NCBI GenBank assembly: GCA_963678705.1
Contig: OY783212.1
Location: forward strand, 13,268,001 to 13,332,000
DNA from: Panorpa germanica
Taxonomy: Eukaryota > Arthropoda > Insecta > Mecoptera > Panorpidae
Length of the DNA stretch: 64,000 nucleotides
Reading direction: 5' to 3'
The stretch's first letter is position 1; each line of letters begins with the position of its first letter. A program made the translations under genes and the position numbers. The notes below the pieces were generated by a model, which was not told the origin of the DNA, ran no database searches, and was given only the letters and a program-made list of their open reading frames with translations. Positions 11,857-24,900 of the stretch are shown one piece after another.

Positions 11857-13447
11857 TGAGTACATATACCATATGTACTATATTTTTTGGTTTTGTTTTT
11901 ACTATGTTTGTACAATTTGGCTCATTGCTGCAGTTGTGTGATAGCTAACTATAAAATAAACAACAAATATAGATAATAACGAATTATTAAAACAGATTAT
12001 GGAACTGTTATATAAAATTAGAGATGATTCATATATAAATTTATTTAACTTAGCTTGTTATAAACAATAATAATAAAGGATGGTAGTGAATTATTTTGTA
12101 GTTGTAGAGCTAGCTGGTAGATGGTTTTCTTGGTAATAGTTGTATATTATTTCAAGTTATTTTAAGCTTACAATTAGCTTTTTATAGCAGTTTTTCTCAT
12201 AAAATAAAAAGCATTCTGACACTTTAAATCCTTAGAACAGTGGCGTATCATTGTAATGATGCGAGTAAAACAGTCGCTGCAGAGCTGGATTATGTGTAGA
12301 CCCCATATCGTCAAATAATTGTGATTGGATGTAAATAAATTCGGAGTTTATGCAATCATGATGAGAAATGATAGAATTTAGGATATTAGACACAAAAAGG
12401 AAGATTATATAAAGTACAGTACAAACAAATAAAGCGACCCTTGTTTAACATATAGCTATATATGATTAAATTTAATAAAATAATTCGTAATTCCATTCTT
12501 AACTTAAATATAATTTCTAACAGAGTATAGTGAACAAAGAAATAAATCTTATAATTAATAATAAGTCACCAAAGTAGACTTACAACTAAAATTTCAACTT
12601 TCAAGCACAATTTTGACTCTCGCCAAAAGCATCTCGAATCGTCGTATGCTCGAATCAAATTATTCATATTTAATTTTCATTTTCATTAATTATATAGTTT
12701 AATTAATTTTACAGTGTTCTTAATTTAAACTAACTCTAAAGTTTTCTACCGAGTCCACTAATTTTCGTAACGCCTCTTTTTTCAATTTTTGAATTTCAAA
12801 ATTATGAAATATTTTTATCATCAATAATGAAATACACATGCCAAATTTAAACTTTCTATCTATTACTTATTATATGTTATAAAATAAATAGTATCTCAGT
12901 TTTACTAAATTCGAGGATGCTCAAAGTTTTAGAAATTTTTCTCTACAAAATAGGCAATTTTCAAAAGCATTGATCCAGTTACAAGTTTACAAAATTCAGT
13001 AACATACATATAAACTTACACCTCTGGAACATAATGACAATCAAAAATTATAATGCGTGAAAAACAGTTGTCCGAAAAATCTAAACCGTATTAGTTTAGT
13101 TTTTCTGTCACATATATTAATTAGGAATATTATTCAGAATTTGGAAAGAGATTAATACAGTTAAGTATCATTTATGTTTAGATATATAAATGTTAGTAAA
13201 TGTTACATTTGTGTTTACGTAGTATTTACTCGCATAGGCATATTATGTATGCAAACTTGAGTATGTACAAAAACAAAGTATGTAAATGAAATTTCAAACA
13301 ACAAAGAGCTCTTCTAATTCTTCATACATATGTATACATATAAGTATATAAACCGTATAAGGATAACAAAACCCCACTGTCCTATGTACGAGTATTTTTC
13401 CAGTAAAAATAAGAATTTCGATCCAACTCAATTTGTAAAATATATAC

Positions 13448-13457
13448 TGCGCATGCG
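13448..13457. promoter_or_regulatory. NRF-1/Ewg-type palindrome near WBP1-like promoter
   Basis: TGCGCATGCG lies 187 bp upstream of the ATG at 13644, next to a GC-rich, CGACG-repeating stretch (13,510-13,545) that probably belongs to the promoter or 5' UTR. NRF-1-type sites are typical of TATA-less promoters of broadly expressed genes, and no TATA box is obvious here. Confidence 0.45.
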
Positions 13458-13643
13458 TTTTCTATATTCTTCATATAGAGGCGCTAGTTGTTGTATTGTA
13501 TAGTTCCAGCAGTGCGACGCCCGACGTCTCGACGCCGACTTGACGCCATTTATTATATCGTTATATTATTATAGAAAACAAATATAAATAAAATTACAAA
13601 CAATGCATACATTGCCTATTTTTAATTGTGTTTTGTGTCAAAA

Positions 13644-16600
13644 ATGCGTACTGCTCTCTCTGTATGCTGTATGATTGGTTTAGGATTTTTAGCCATCCCA
13701 AATAAAGTAAGTTATAATTTTTATGATAGTTACTTATTTCTTTAGATATTAACATTGTCATTGAGTATTTGTTGTGTTTTTATTATTTATTAATTCGTTT
13801 ATTTAGAGTTTTAATTAAATGCATGTTGTCCAGTAATCTTAAATGGTCATGCACAATATCTCGTTGTATGTAAATATATGAATACAATTATTGATTATTT
13901 AACTCGATGTCCACAAAAGGTTAAATATCTTATTTAAATTATTTTCAAATTACAAACAATGCAATACGAGTATATTTTGTAATTATCTAGTTTTTATATA
14001 ATGTCTCCTCATGATAACCCGTCGTACAAATTAATGGCATGCTGGTATGTTTTCACTTCAAACAAAACTTTTGTTAAAAACTTTTCTGTGTGAGTTAATT
14101 GTTGTCTGTAATTACAAACAGTTTTGATGAGTGTTGTCTGTCGCTCTGTTATCATTTTTCTTTGTTTAACGAACAATAACAACCGGTGATAATAAATTAT
14201 TAGACTTATTAAGAAAAGATGAATATAAAACTTATCAAAAATATTCATAAATTCTAATGTTTTATTGCGCATTGTTAAAATTATGTATTTCTAATTTCTA
14301 AACACTAATACTAGAATATGCGTAACATGTTATGTACATTTTACATTTTTCTTACGTTATAGTTACTAAGTTTTAAATATACACTTAAACAAGTTTATTA
14401 TGTAAACGTCTCTAATTATAAAAGTAGATAACAATATATCTTTCCGACTAAACACAAAACGTAGTTCATGTATTTTTAACGTAAATTTTTTTACATAACG
14501 ATGCCGAGTCTTATCACCAACGACCTCATATGTATATGGGTTACACCGCTGTATATATCTGTATGTACATAATCAACTTAACTTGACAACAACCAAATGT
14601 TTACTCAATTCTATTACATTCATTAAATACATGTAAAAGACATTAAAAATCTTTTAGTAATTACTAATCTAATATGTAGCATCGTGCAATGTATCTAATC
14701 TTACATAAAGAGGACGTTATGACGTTAAAAAACATAAATTTATGTTGAAGGAAGATTTTTAAAAAACTTTATGTGAAAGGTAAATTTTTTATCTTAATAT
14801 ATATAAATTACGTGTCACTGTGTTGTCCGCTATGGACTCCTAAACTACTTAACCGATTTTAATGAAATTTGTACACCGTGTGCAGTTTGACCCAACTTGA
14901 AAGATAGGATAGCTTACATCTCAATTTATTTATCTTATTGCTAATTATTTGTCTATTAATTATCTGTATATGACATATGACATCGGGCGACGATGATGGC
15001 GACATCTGTTGACTAGATTGAGTAAATATTCTGTTTAGTAAATCGAAATCTGTTGACTAGATTGAGTAAATATTCAATAGATGGCGCTACGTTAGGCACA
15101 GCAACGCGTGGCCGGGACAGCTAGTGTTATATAAATTTTACATATGCGTAACTTGGTTTATCGAGGCAAATTAAAACTTAAACGAATATAAATCAATTAT
15201 TTTCCTAATGTAATTTTATTTTAATAAAAAAATGTGTTGACATTATCTGATACCGTTACGATCAGCTTTGTCTATCGTTTGTTTTTCTAAGAAATTATGA
15301 TTTAAAATGAAGTAAAATTAATTAATAAAACAAAAAAAGATGATATTCAAAATTGCCAACCCATCGAACACAAAACGTAAACTCATGTATTATTTAACAT
15401 TCTTAGGATTTGTTATAAAACTAAGTTAAAAAAACAAAACTGAATATCAATTTTTTAAGTGGTGTCTCTATATTGAAACTAGAAACTCAAGCACCCGGTG
15501 TTATTATTGACAAAACAAATGGTTAGATAATATCTTTATAACATGCACATAAAGGATTTTTGGTAGTAAAGACCCACGAAATTTGATAGTGCCATGAAAG
15601 GAACAGTCAATATACTCGCTAATACTGAAGAAACAACTATTACGTAAAAGCTTTTATACTGTATGTCCCAAATCTGCAAACATGGAAGTAATTTGATAGA
15701 TTTTGGTTGTAACGTTTGTAAGTTTATAGCCATACAACGAATAAATTAAAGTATGCCTTTCCTGATCATCTCAAATATGTTTGTTGTTCTAATATTATGT
15801 GTGGAAATATTTGTTTTGTAGTAGGTGTTCATATATCAACCTTTTTATATGAGTATACATCTTTGTTTATTCTTAAAAGAGGTTATAAGAGCCGTAGGTA
15901 TGTGATATGATGGTTAATTTTATCTTACTCGCTCCTATTATAAAACTATGTGTAATACAATGCTTTTTCATAGTATGCAACTTATTTTAACCATGACTTA
16001 CCGCCGAACTCTCATAATTTGAATTATATATAAATGTTTTGAGAATACATTTAAATTTAAATTTTGCTTCTAACAAAGTTAATTATGTTAATTTTAATTA
16101 TGTAAAAATAATTATTTTTGTGATTTATAAGATGAGTGATGAGACACCGACGCGACGTCGACGTCGACGTTTTATTTTTAATTTAAATTTCCGTTACATT
16201 AAAACTCCATTACGACAATAAATTTCCAATTATATTTCTAAATTTAGATCTCAGGGGTTGCTTGTATAAAATATAAGGGTATCGAATGACGCAGTATACT
16301 AAACGTTTACCTATTTATTATTCTTGATAAAGATTCTAAATTGAGAATGATACGCCGCCGGGTAATATTAGAAAGAGATTTCAACGGTATAGACATCGTT
16401 AGGGATGTAAATATTATCTCTAGAGTAAGGGTAGAACAGAGGTAGGCTCTAGAATATTTTAGGAATTTTGTGTTTTCAGTTTACTTATTTCTCAAGAAAG
16501 TTACAGTCTGTTTACGTTACCATTAAGTTCACTTGGTATTAATTTTCATTAATGAAACTTTGAATAATTTTTTTATTATTTATTTACTTTTGTTGATCAT

Positions 16601-19600
16601 TATTTTCAATTTTATTTATTTATATTGATTTTGGAGTTACTTTCAAAATAAAACTAAAAGAGTGGGTGCAAAGGCATGAATTTTTAATTTACTTTTATAA
16701 TTATAAAAAGAATTGTTGAAATTTATGAATCGTCTTTAAATAGAAATTAAAATAATGAAAGAGTACAGTTCTTATCTTTTCACGATAATTAATAAAATTG
16801 TGGTTACAGAATATTAGAACGGCGGTGTCGATGTGTAATATATAACAATAATTCGAAAGTAACACAGGTTATGTACCTTTCCCCTGCTATTAAACTCATG
16901 TAAATCTTAAAATCCACTATAAATTCTTACTCTTGTCTGGGGGCTTATTTGAGTACAGCTATTCAAGCTTTGTTATGTAAAAGATTAGCTCGCACCGCCA
17001 CTGTACTTAGATATTTATGAAATGTACGTATTCACCCCTATACTTATAATGTACATATATACTGAAAGGGAAAATGTATGATATCGGATTTTACTTTTAC
17101 CCTGATTTTCTACTTTCGGTAAGATATAAAAAAGTCTTTAAAAAGTAAAACTTTCGTGAAGTTTTTTTTTTTTTTTTTTTAACAAAATTGAACGAGTAAT
17201 TTTAACTGTTGACAACTTGTACAACTTAAAATAAACTTTTTGTTGCGTTGTATCCCATAAGTAAAACAAATTGGATCCAAATTTGTTTGGATTAGTTTAA
17301 ACGAAATTTTATAAAGATGCAGACGGGTAAAATTATATCAAAGAAGGATTATTTAATTTACGATTTAAAGTTAAGTATATTTATTTATTCGATATTTAAA
17401 AAGTTTTTAAATAATATTTATCTATACATACATACATATATATGTATGAATTTATCAAAGTAAAAGTTGTAAAATAAATTGGTTTTCATTAGTTCTGAAT
17501 CATATGATATGTAGAGAGCAGGATCTAAAGTTGAATGAGCACTGTAATGTTACGAAACGTAACATTTAAATGAATCAAAATTTTGACAAAGAGCTCACAT
17601 TTATTTTCAAGTATCAAACACAAAATTGAAAAAAATAACATATTGTTGACTATATTTCCTTAAGGATGTTTACTCTTCTCGTATGAAATAACTTTTATTT
17701 AAAGAATAATGTGTTTCATGTTTTCTTTACCAAAGTTTGTTTGTTTTTCCAACGTTCTTGAAAATTGAAACTAAAGTAACTCAATTTAAATCCGTTAGGG
17801 ATTGGTTCGCACACACACACCCACACACGGCCTTCTACAGGTTTTTGTTTGTGTTATAATGGTGACGAAGAAAAAATATTATTTATTATCTTCATAGTAT
17901 TTGACTTGAATATTGACACATCGTGGAAATGATTCACTCTTCTATATTTTAAGGAAAATCCCGTCTGAGTGTTTTTTTTATGATGGAATCTCTTATAAAA
18001 ATAACTATAAAATATAAACAACAGATATATATGAACGATTTTTGGGTAAAATAAATTATTTCCCCAAAATTATACCTTTTATTATTCTATTGTTTACTTA
18101 CTTTATTTACGTATTATAATAATCAGCATTGATTGTTATAAATTTTTAATTTTATTATAAACTATATTCTTTGTCGCTAGTAATTTCGTGTGTTGATAAA
18201 GAAATTCACGAAAGAATGACACGAAATTCAGATTTTTCTATTGTTTTGAAACCTACAAAAGTAGCGCCACTAAAATCACTATAACTTATAAACTAATGGT
18301 CAGATTGTTATGAAATTTAAACGCATTTATGTAAAGTTCATATGAATTTGTCAATAGGGGCGCCATCTACGATCTATTGCACACTAAATTATACATAGGT
18401 ACTAGATATATTGTTTGTACTTAATATAATCTCCTATGCCAACATGTTACAATCTTTAATTTAACAAGATGATCTAGCTAGTTGACTAATTAATAATTCC
18501 TTAATCATGTGTAGTCTTGTCACGTTGTTAAACTATTTAAACAACCCGTCCCTAATATGATATTCATTAATATATTCAATTAATACTTAATCATGTGTTC
18601 ATACGACTGAATGCCCTTACACGTTGCTAGGCTTTGTTTTACATTTAATATACATTACGTAATGAATCATGCGCTGTGCTTGCCTAATCCCTTGAGACTT
18701 GGGTGGAATAGAAAGACTCATAGGGACAGAATATTAATAACTACTTACTACAGTCAGAGTAATGTGGCTTAAGTTCAACTAGTACTGTACTTTAAATCTC
18801 TTTAAAATGAATAATTGGATAAATATTTGCAAAGAATTTATAATCAGCAATGTGTGTAAATTTGTATTCGCTACTAAACAAATGAATCAATGACATAGTT
18901 GTACTGCACCAATATCTACGGCAACGTGTGCCTAAAGAAGTTTCAGTCCAAAACACCGTTTTGACACTGTAAAGAGTATTAAAACGTATATTCAATTTTG
19001 CAGGTTGTTATTATTGGTAAGTACTCTAGATTGCCAACAGGACAGAAGTTTAACGCTGCCTCAGACGGCTCTGGACCCTTCTCATCATATACCTGCTTTA
19101 TATTAATATCGATTATGACATTTATGGAACGAGTATTCTGATAAAACGTATAACATGTACCCGTGTCTCAGTCTACCACCCTCTGTCAGATGTCAACGTA
19201 AACCCACAAAGCCTTATTACCATCCATACCCTCACCATCACCCACTCCACTTCTCCCCGTCACATGCCTGTATTGAGTTCATTCACATTCATATACGATA
19301 GGTTTTTTATTCACTTTTGGGGGACTGAAGTAAAGTACAAAAGCATTTACTAATACCCTATGTAATAATTTTGCGAGAGAAACAAATGAAATTTATTTTC
19401 AGGGGAATAACTTTTTCTAGAGATGTCACCTGACAACAACATTTAGGGTGGGGGATATTCACAACAATGTGTAACAAGACGTTATAATGGGAACGGGTTA
19501 AAAAGTCATCTTCAAAATCAAAATATTGGTTTTATTATTTTGTAACATTTTCTCGTTTTGCTAACGTTATCTGGCCAATGAATTTTTGTTAATACACGCC

Positions 19601-21854
19601 TGAGATGTCTTCTTCTTCAGCCTCCTGAAGGCAGGTTATTGGGATGATTCACCGCAGTTGCGTACCGAGAGAATGGGGGCGTTTTTCAACTGCAATGTTA
19701 TTGTATTCGGTCATAATGAACCGCGTGTATGGGAGCCTATGTTGGGCTTTACAGCTTATTTGAAATAACCATTTTTGCTACCATAACTGCTACCTTATAG
19801 TCTATCTGATTACTTTGCTTTTACCTCCCACGTGAATTCAATTGTGCTTAGTCACGAGTGCTCTCTCATATATCAGAAATTATTTTCTTTTTACCTAACA
19901 AGCGAATTGTAGTCACAATTGAACCGAGTTTTTTGGGCATATATTGAACTGGAGCTTGGGGAAGACATGAACCAACACTCCACCCACCCCACCTCCTAGC
20001 ACTCTGTTCGCTTCTGATTCCAATTTTGTCTCTCACTGGGCCAGACTTTTCGAGATCCAGTATTTATTTAACAAAAAATAAAAATATTATTTTATGTTAC
20101 AAATATTAAAACATCATCAAACAATGCTAACCAGTACCAGCAATCTAAATAAAATATAAAAATAAATATAAAGATAAATTTTTCAATCATTTCTTTTGCT
20201 TTTTTTAAATGTTGTTTATACTATACTCGCATATGAGTTGTAAAAACAGAATCACGAAATATCCGCAATAGAAAATGTAACCAATGTTTTTGTTAACATA
20301 TGTTCTTTTTCTCATATATTTATTACATTAGCGAATATTTTGAGTATCAAATAGTACCCCAATACTCTAGTTAAGTACCCCAGTTTTCCATTTATTATAA
20401 ATTATTTATAAATAGCTTTGCCAATGACGCTCTTGAGGTTTCATGGTATATTGAGTTAAAGTTAGAGGTTATACTCGTATTTTACTGATGCTACGATACG
20501 ATAGGATATACCAGTTCCAGTTCCGTTTTGTTCTACGCTTCTACGAGTTACGTCACGAACGCTTTACTGTTCAAATAACAAATGTAACACAACATATTCT
20601 CAAATGGGACCATAAATCTTAATTATAGAAATTCAGTGTGTTCTCGCTGCTGTACCTGTTTCCACGCTCTCAGTTTTAAAGTTAATGTAATAATTTGGTT
20701 TATTTGTGTAGTGTTACAATGTATGAGTGTGTATGTACATAATATGGAAGCAAGCAAAGCACCTATGTAGTTCATGGAGCTTTTAAATCAACGTGTGTTT
20801 ATGATATAAAGCTCATTGTTCATTTGTCATAATCAAATGTAAATCTAAATATAGGTTAAAACGACATAACTAGAATAAACAAATAATTATATGAAATAAT
20901 ATATAACCACTGTCTTATGCTAAATTTAATTCAATACATTTGAAGATATTAATTAGCAACTGTTACGCAAGTTGTCAAAATCGATAATTTAAATTTATTA
21001 TCGGTAAAGTTAAAGGTAATCTAACTTGGAGCGGAAGGAGCTATAATTTAGTATATATAAACTAGAATTAAAATAAAACACTTCTCTATGGATGTTACAA
21101 AATTTAATCCAGTGCTGTAGGTGAATTGGGATGACGAGGGTTACTACTAACCTTCCTCATTAGTTGAAATATAGTAGTATATAGGTTTTTATTAGTACAT
21201 TATTAACGAAGTGAGATAATTCTAATTTTTTTAGGAATCAGTACAAATTAAAGTGGAAAGACAGACTGAATATAGATTTCCAAATAGAGTATTTGTTTTT
21301 CTTTTTGAACCGTGTTATTTTCAAATCGTGTAAAAGAGAGTTGAGTATATAAGACCTTCTAATGTGGAGACGGCTTCATTACAGATAGAAGTCGCAAATT
21401 GTATAAACGTACCCGTATTAACTTTGTATACTTTTAAATTATATGTAAGTTAAACCTTGCAATATTTTATGTAATATTCTTTACTGTTACAATAACAACA
21501 GTTTTCTTTTTGATCCTAGAGTCAAGGATTTTGTTATGATTCTTACGATTCACAAAAGGCTTTTATTTATGGCTCTAAAGATCTAAAAATGTTTTTTTTA
21601 TGAACTTCTAGATAGTAAACGTCGCCTTTTATTAACTGAACGTAATATTTATATAATTCTTTTTACATAAACAGTATTCTTTTCTATCTTCAACAACAGT
21701 AATCCGTGTTTAAGCAGGAATGATAAATTTATACGAAATTTGTGTTTTATTAAAAATGACCATTACTATTATTAATAATGTTATTACTTGATTTCAAATT
21801 TGGCGTAACGTGCGGTAAGTCAAATTTACGTATTCGTTCAATTTTTAACGTACC

Positions 21855-21920
<66 letters not shown>

Positions 21921-24900
21921 CCGCCGTATGTATTAAACCCTTTCAAGTCATATAGGAGTAAGTATAAATACGTATCACATAGGCTTTAACTTAGCCTTAT
22001 GTGCCCTATAAAATGTAATAAGAAAATGTCGTTCTTGGTATTTCACGCCTCTATAAAATAGCAGTTTCTGGGCTTTATAGACGCTGGGGAACTTATAGGG
22101 GGTGAAATGGAGAAAGGGTGAAGTAACTGCAATATTAATACGACGGAATATTTATATGCATTACTTTAAATAATATATTTGCTCCAACGTAGTCTAGAGA
22201 TGTAATATATGAGCATGAATGGTTGACTACAATATAATGTTATGTCATTTCTTGAGAATTATTAAAATATTTCTTATGAGAAAAGTTTAATATAGATCAC
22301 TTCCTTTCAATGTAAATACCTAAAGATTTTATATTTAAGTACCTACATGATAAAAGATACAAAGCGGTTGTGTCTTAGGTGTATTAAAGTTATTATAATG
22401 ATTCTGATGTTTAAGAAAATTAACGAAAGTGTGGTAAAGGCGCTGCTATTATAAAATTAGATATATAAACGTAACTGATTTTAGCGGGAAGTCACTAAAC
22501 ATTTTTTCATGTTGCAAGAGTACGGTTGTGTCTTTTTCAAAGCAAAATTAAAATCGTTGATTCAGCATGTTGAACGTGTTATTATCTCTCTCACTATCTC
22601 AAAACAGTTTTGTTTTCAGTGCGTGAACAATACAAAAATAATTTAATAAAACACTTACCACTTTATACTGCTTGGAATTACCTGAAACAAAGAAAAGATA
22701 TTAATTTAAAAATAGCAAACTTATTACTTTTCAACACTTTACTTTAAGAATATTAATAGTACTTTGGAAATTTTCGGCTAACATTTGTCTTATTTATTAT
22801 AAATAAGCTGTAACATTTTCGTTAAGTAAGTTGAAAGGCTAATTAAAATTAAATATTATAACAAATATCGATAAATTGAACTTTAGTCGATATTGTAGAG
22901 ACATCGATGTTTCAACATATGCAGTGTCCCTTTGTTCAAATAATGTTAATAAAATTATTATATATTATTGTGGCAAGAGCATTGATGCTTGACGCTGCAA
23001 TGCTGTGTCATCAGGTTCGATTTCCGGACCAGCTTTATATTTTCTGGGTTTAATAGTAAACATTCACATAAAAGAGGCCACTGCATGAGGAAAAATTGAC
23101 AACAAGTAGTAATCGTTGAAGATAGGACTCATCATCCGAAATCAGCCTAACGTCGGCTAAGTTGATTGAAATAAATTAATAATAATAATTAGGTACAGTT
23201 AGGTATAGTTAACCAACGAATAAAATTAAATGGTTGCCCATTAATAAATGTAAATTTTTCTTTACAAAGGATTGTAGGTACTCCAAATAAAATGTGGTGC
23301 CCTTAAATTGATTTTAAAAATAAATATTTACTTTCATCCCTTGTAGCTTTACAAAGAGGAGTTATGTCATTATAATCCCCTTTTAACTTTTCTTTTGTTT
23401 GAACACAGATTTAATATAAAATGACTAAAGCTTATAAGTCGCATTAATTCGCCTTTCGGAAAAGATATTATGTCAGATACCTATTTTGTAATTTTATTTT
23501 ACTTTTGTTTTGAATAAATAATATATTAAATTATAACTCTTATTTTTTACATGGTTATTCCTTTTTAAACGAACCAACGAAAAAATCTTACTCTCTTGTA
23601 TTTGGTGTATTTTCTATTGTCAAACAAATTTTTACTGTAGTAGTTTTGTGATAGATTTTCTGTTCACTCGTTATTAATAAATTGTTCAAGTTAGAAATGA
23701 GATAGAAGGCTACCAAAATCTGCATTTAACAACTGTAACATGGTTGGCAACAAGAATAACAGGACACGTAATCACCACGTGATGATTATGAAGCAGCAAT
23801 ACGATAATTATAAGCAAAAGGATATTGAATTGCGTTTCAAATCGTCTATATGATTCTTATCACAGGTACACATAAAGATCATTTTATAATTTATAAGAAC
23901 GATTTTACGCAAAAATTGCAAGTAAAATTAAATAATTATTTGAACTAGAGGCAAAAATACCATAAAAACTTGATAGAATACGGATGTGACCTCTTGACTC
24001 GGATGTACTCGGTTGACTTGGATGTAACTTGATTGTTATAAATATTATTGTTGTTTTTCTAACAAACTATGTCATAAGCCATCGTGATCTAATTCTAATT
24101 TAGAGGTTATTTAGAATGACGTTCGAATACCATTTTGTTCTATTCAGTTCATCAGATGAGATGAAAAGAGAAAGTGTTACTTTTAGTTCTTGAAATAACA
24201 AATTTCTTTGTCGTTTTATTTTTTCTAGCAACATTGCAATAATTTTTTTTTGCTCTTTGGACTTTGTTTTAATTAATTATGTTGAATTTACAGCAAAATG
24301 CCGTAAGATTAATTACTAATTGTATATGTTTTATGAACACAATCTAACGTAGGACTGGCTTCACGATTTCGATCGTATTGTTCATATAACACAAATATAA
24401 TCTTAATTATTCGACAAAATATACAGTACTTACTTGAAAGTTTTAATATGTCGTATTGTAATTTAATTAATAAATCAAATTGCTTTCCGAAACAGAAGTT
24501 CCATAAAATGTACAAGCAACTGTCAAAATTGTCACTAATGAATTAACAGAACACTTCATTTACATAATTATTATTAGAAAGACAGAGAACGAGATATCGT
24601 GTGAAAGAGATAAAAGGTAAATAGATGAAAGGAAGTGAAATATTACGACAGAATCAAAATCATTATACCCTAAAACTTCTCAAATAATCTCTCTGTAGTC
24701 GGTATGAAATTAATTAGGCTTTTATTTCGTTTCATATTTCGCTTTTAAGCTCTTTATCGACTTTAGTGGTTACGAAATTTATAAGGGTTTGACCTTTATT
24801 TTTATGAGTTATAGTATGAGTATCGGCTGTCTGAATAAATGTGCAGAGGAGTGGAAATACTCGTACAAAAGGTGTATAGGTGTAAATGATTTTGGAAAGG

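Larger units (their letters stand above)
8972..13643. other. Intergenic region between two divergent genes
   Basis: This 4.7 kb stretch separates the minus-strand 990-aa gene from the plus-strand WBP1-like gene. It is AT-rich and has no convincing exon. It contains the E2F-like and NRF-1-like sites, a small tandem duplication, a GC-richer patch at about 10,080-10,300 of unknown meaning, and the palindromic cluster at 11,808-11,856. The minus-strand reading frame at 11,452-11,661 is hydrophobic low-complexity sequence and I do not regard it as a gene. Confidence 0.5.
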
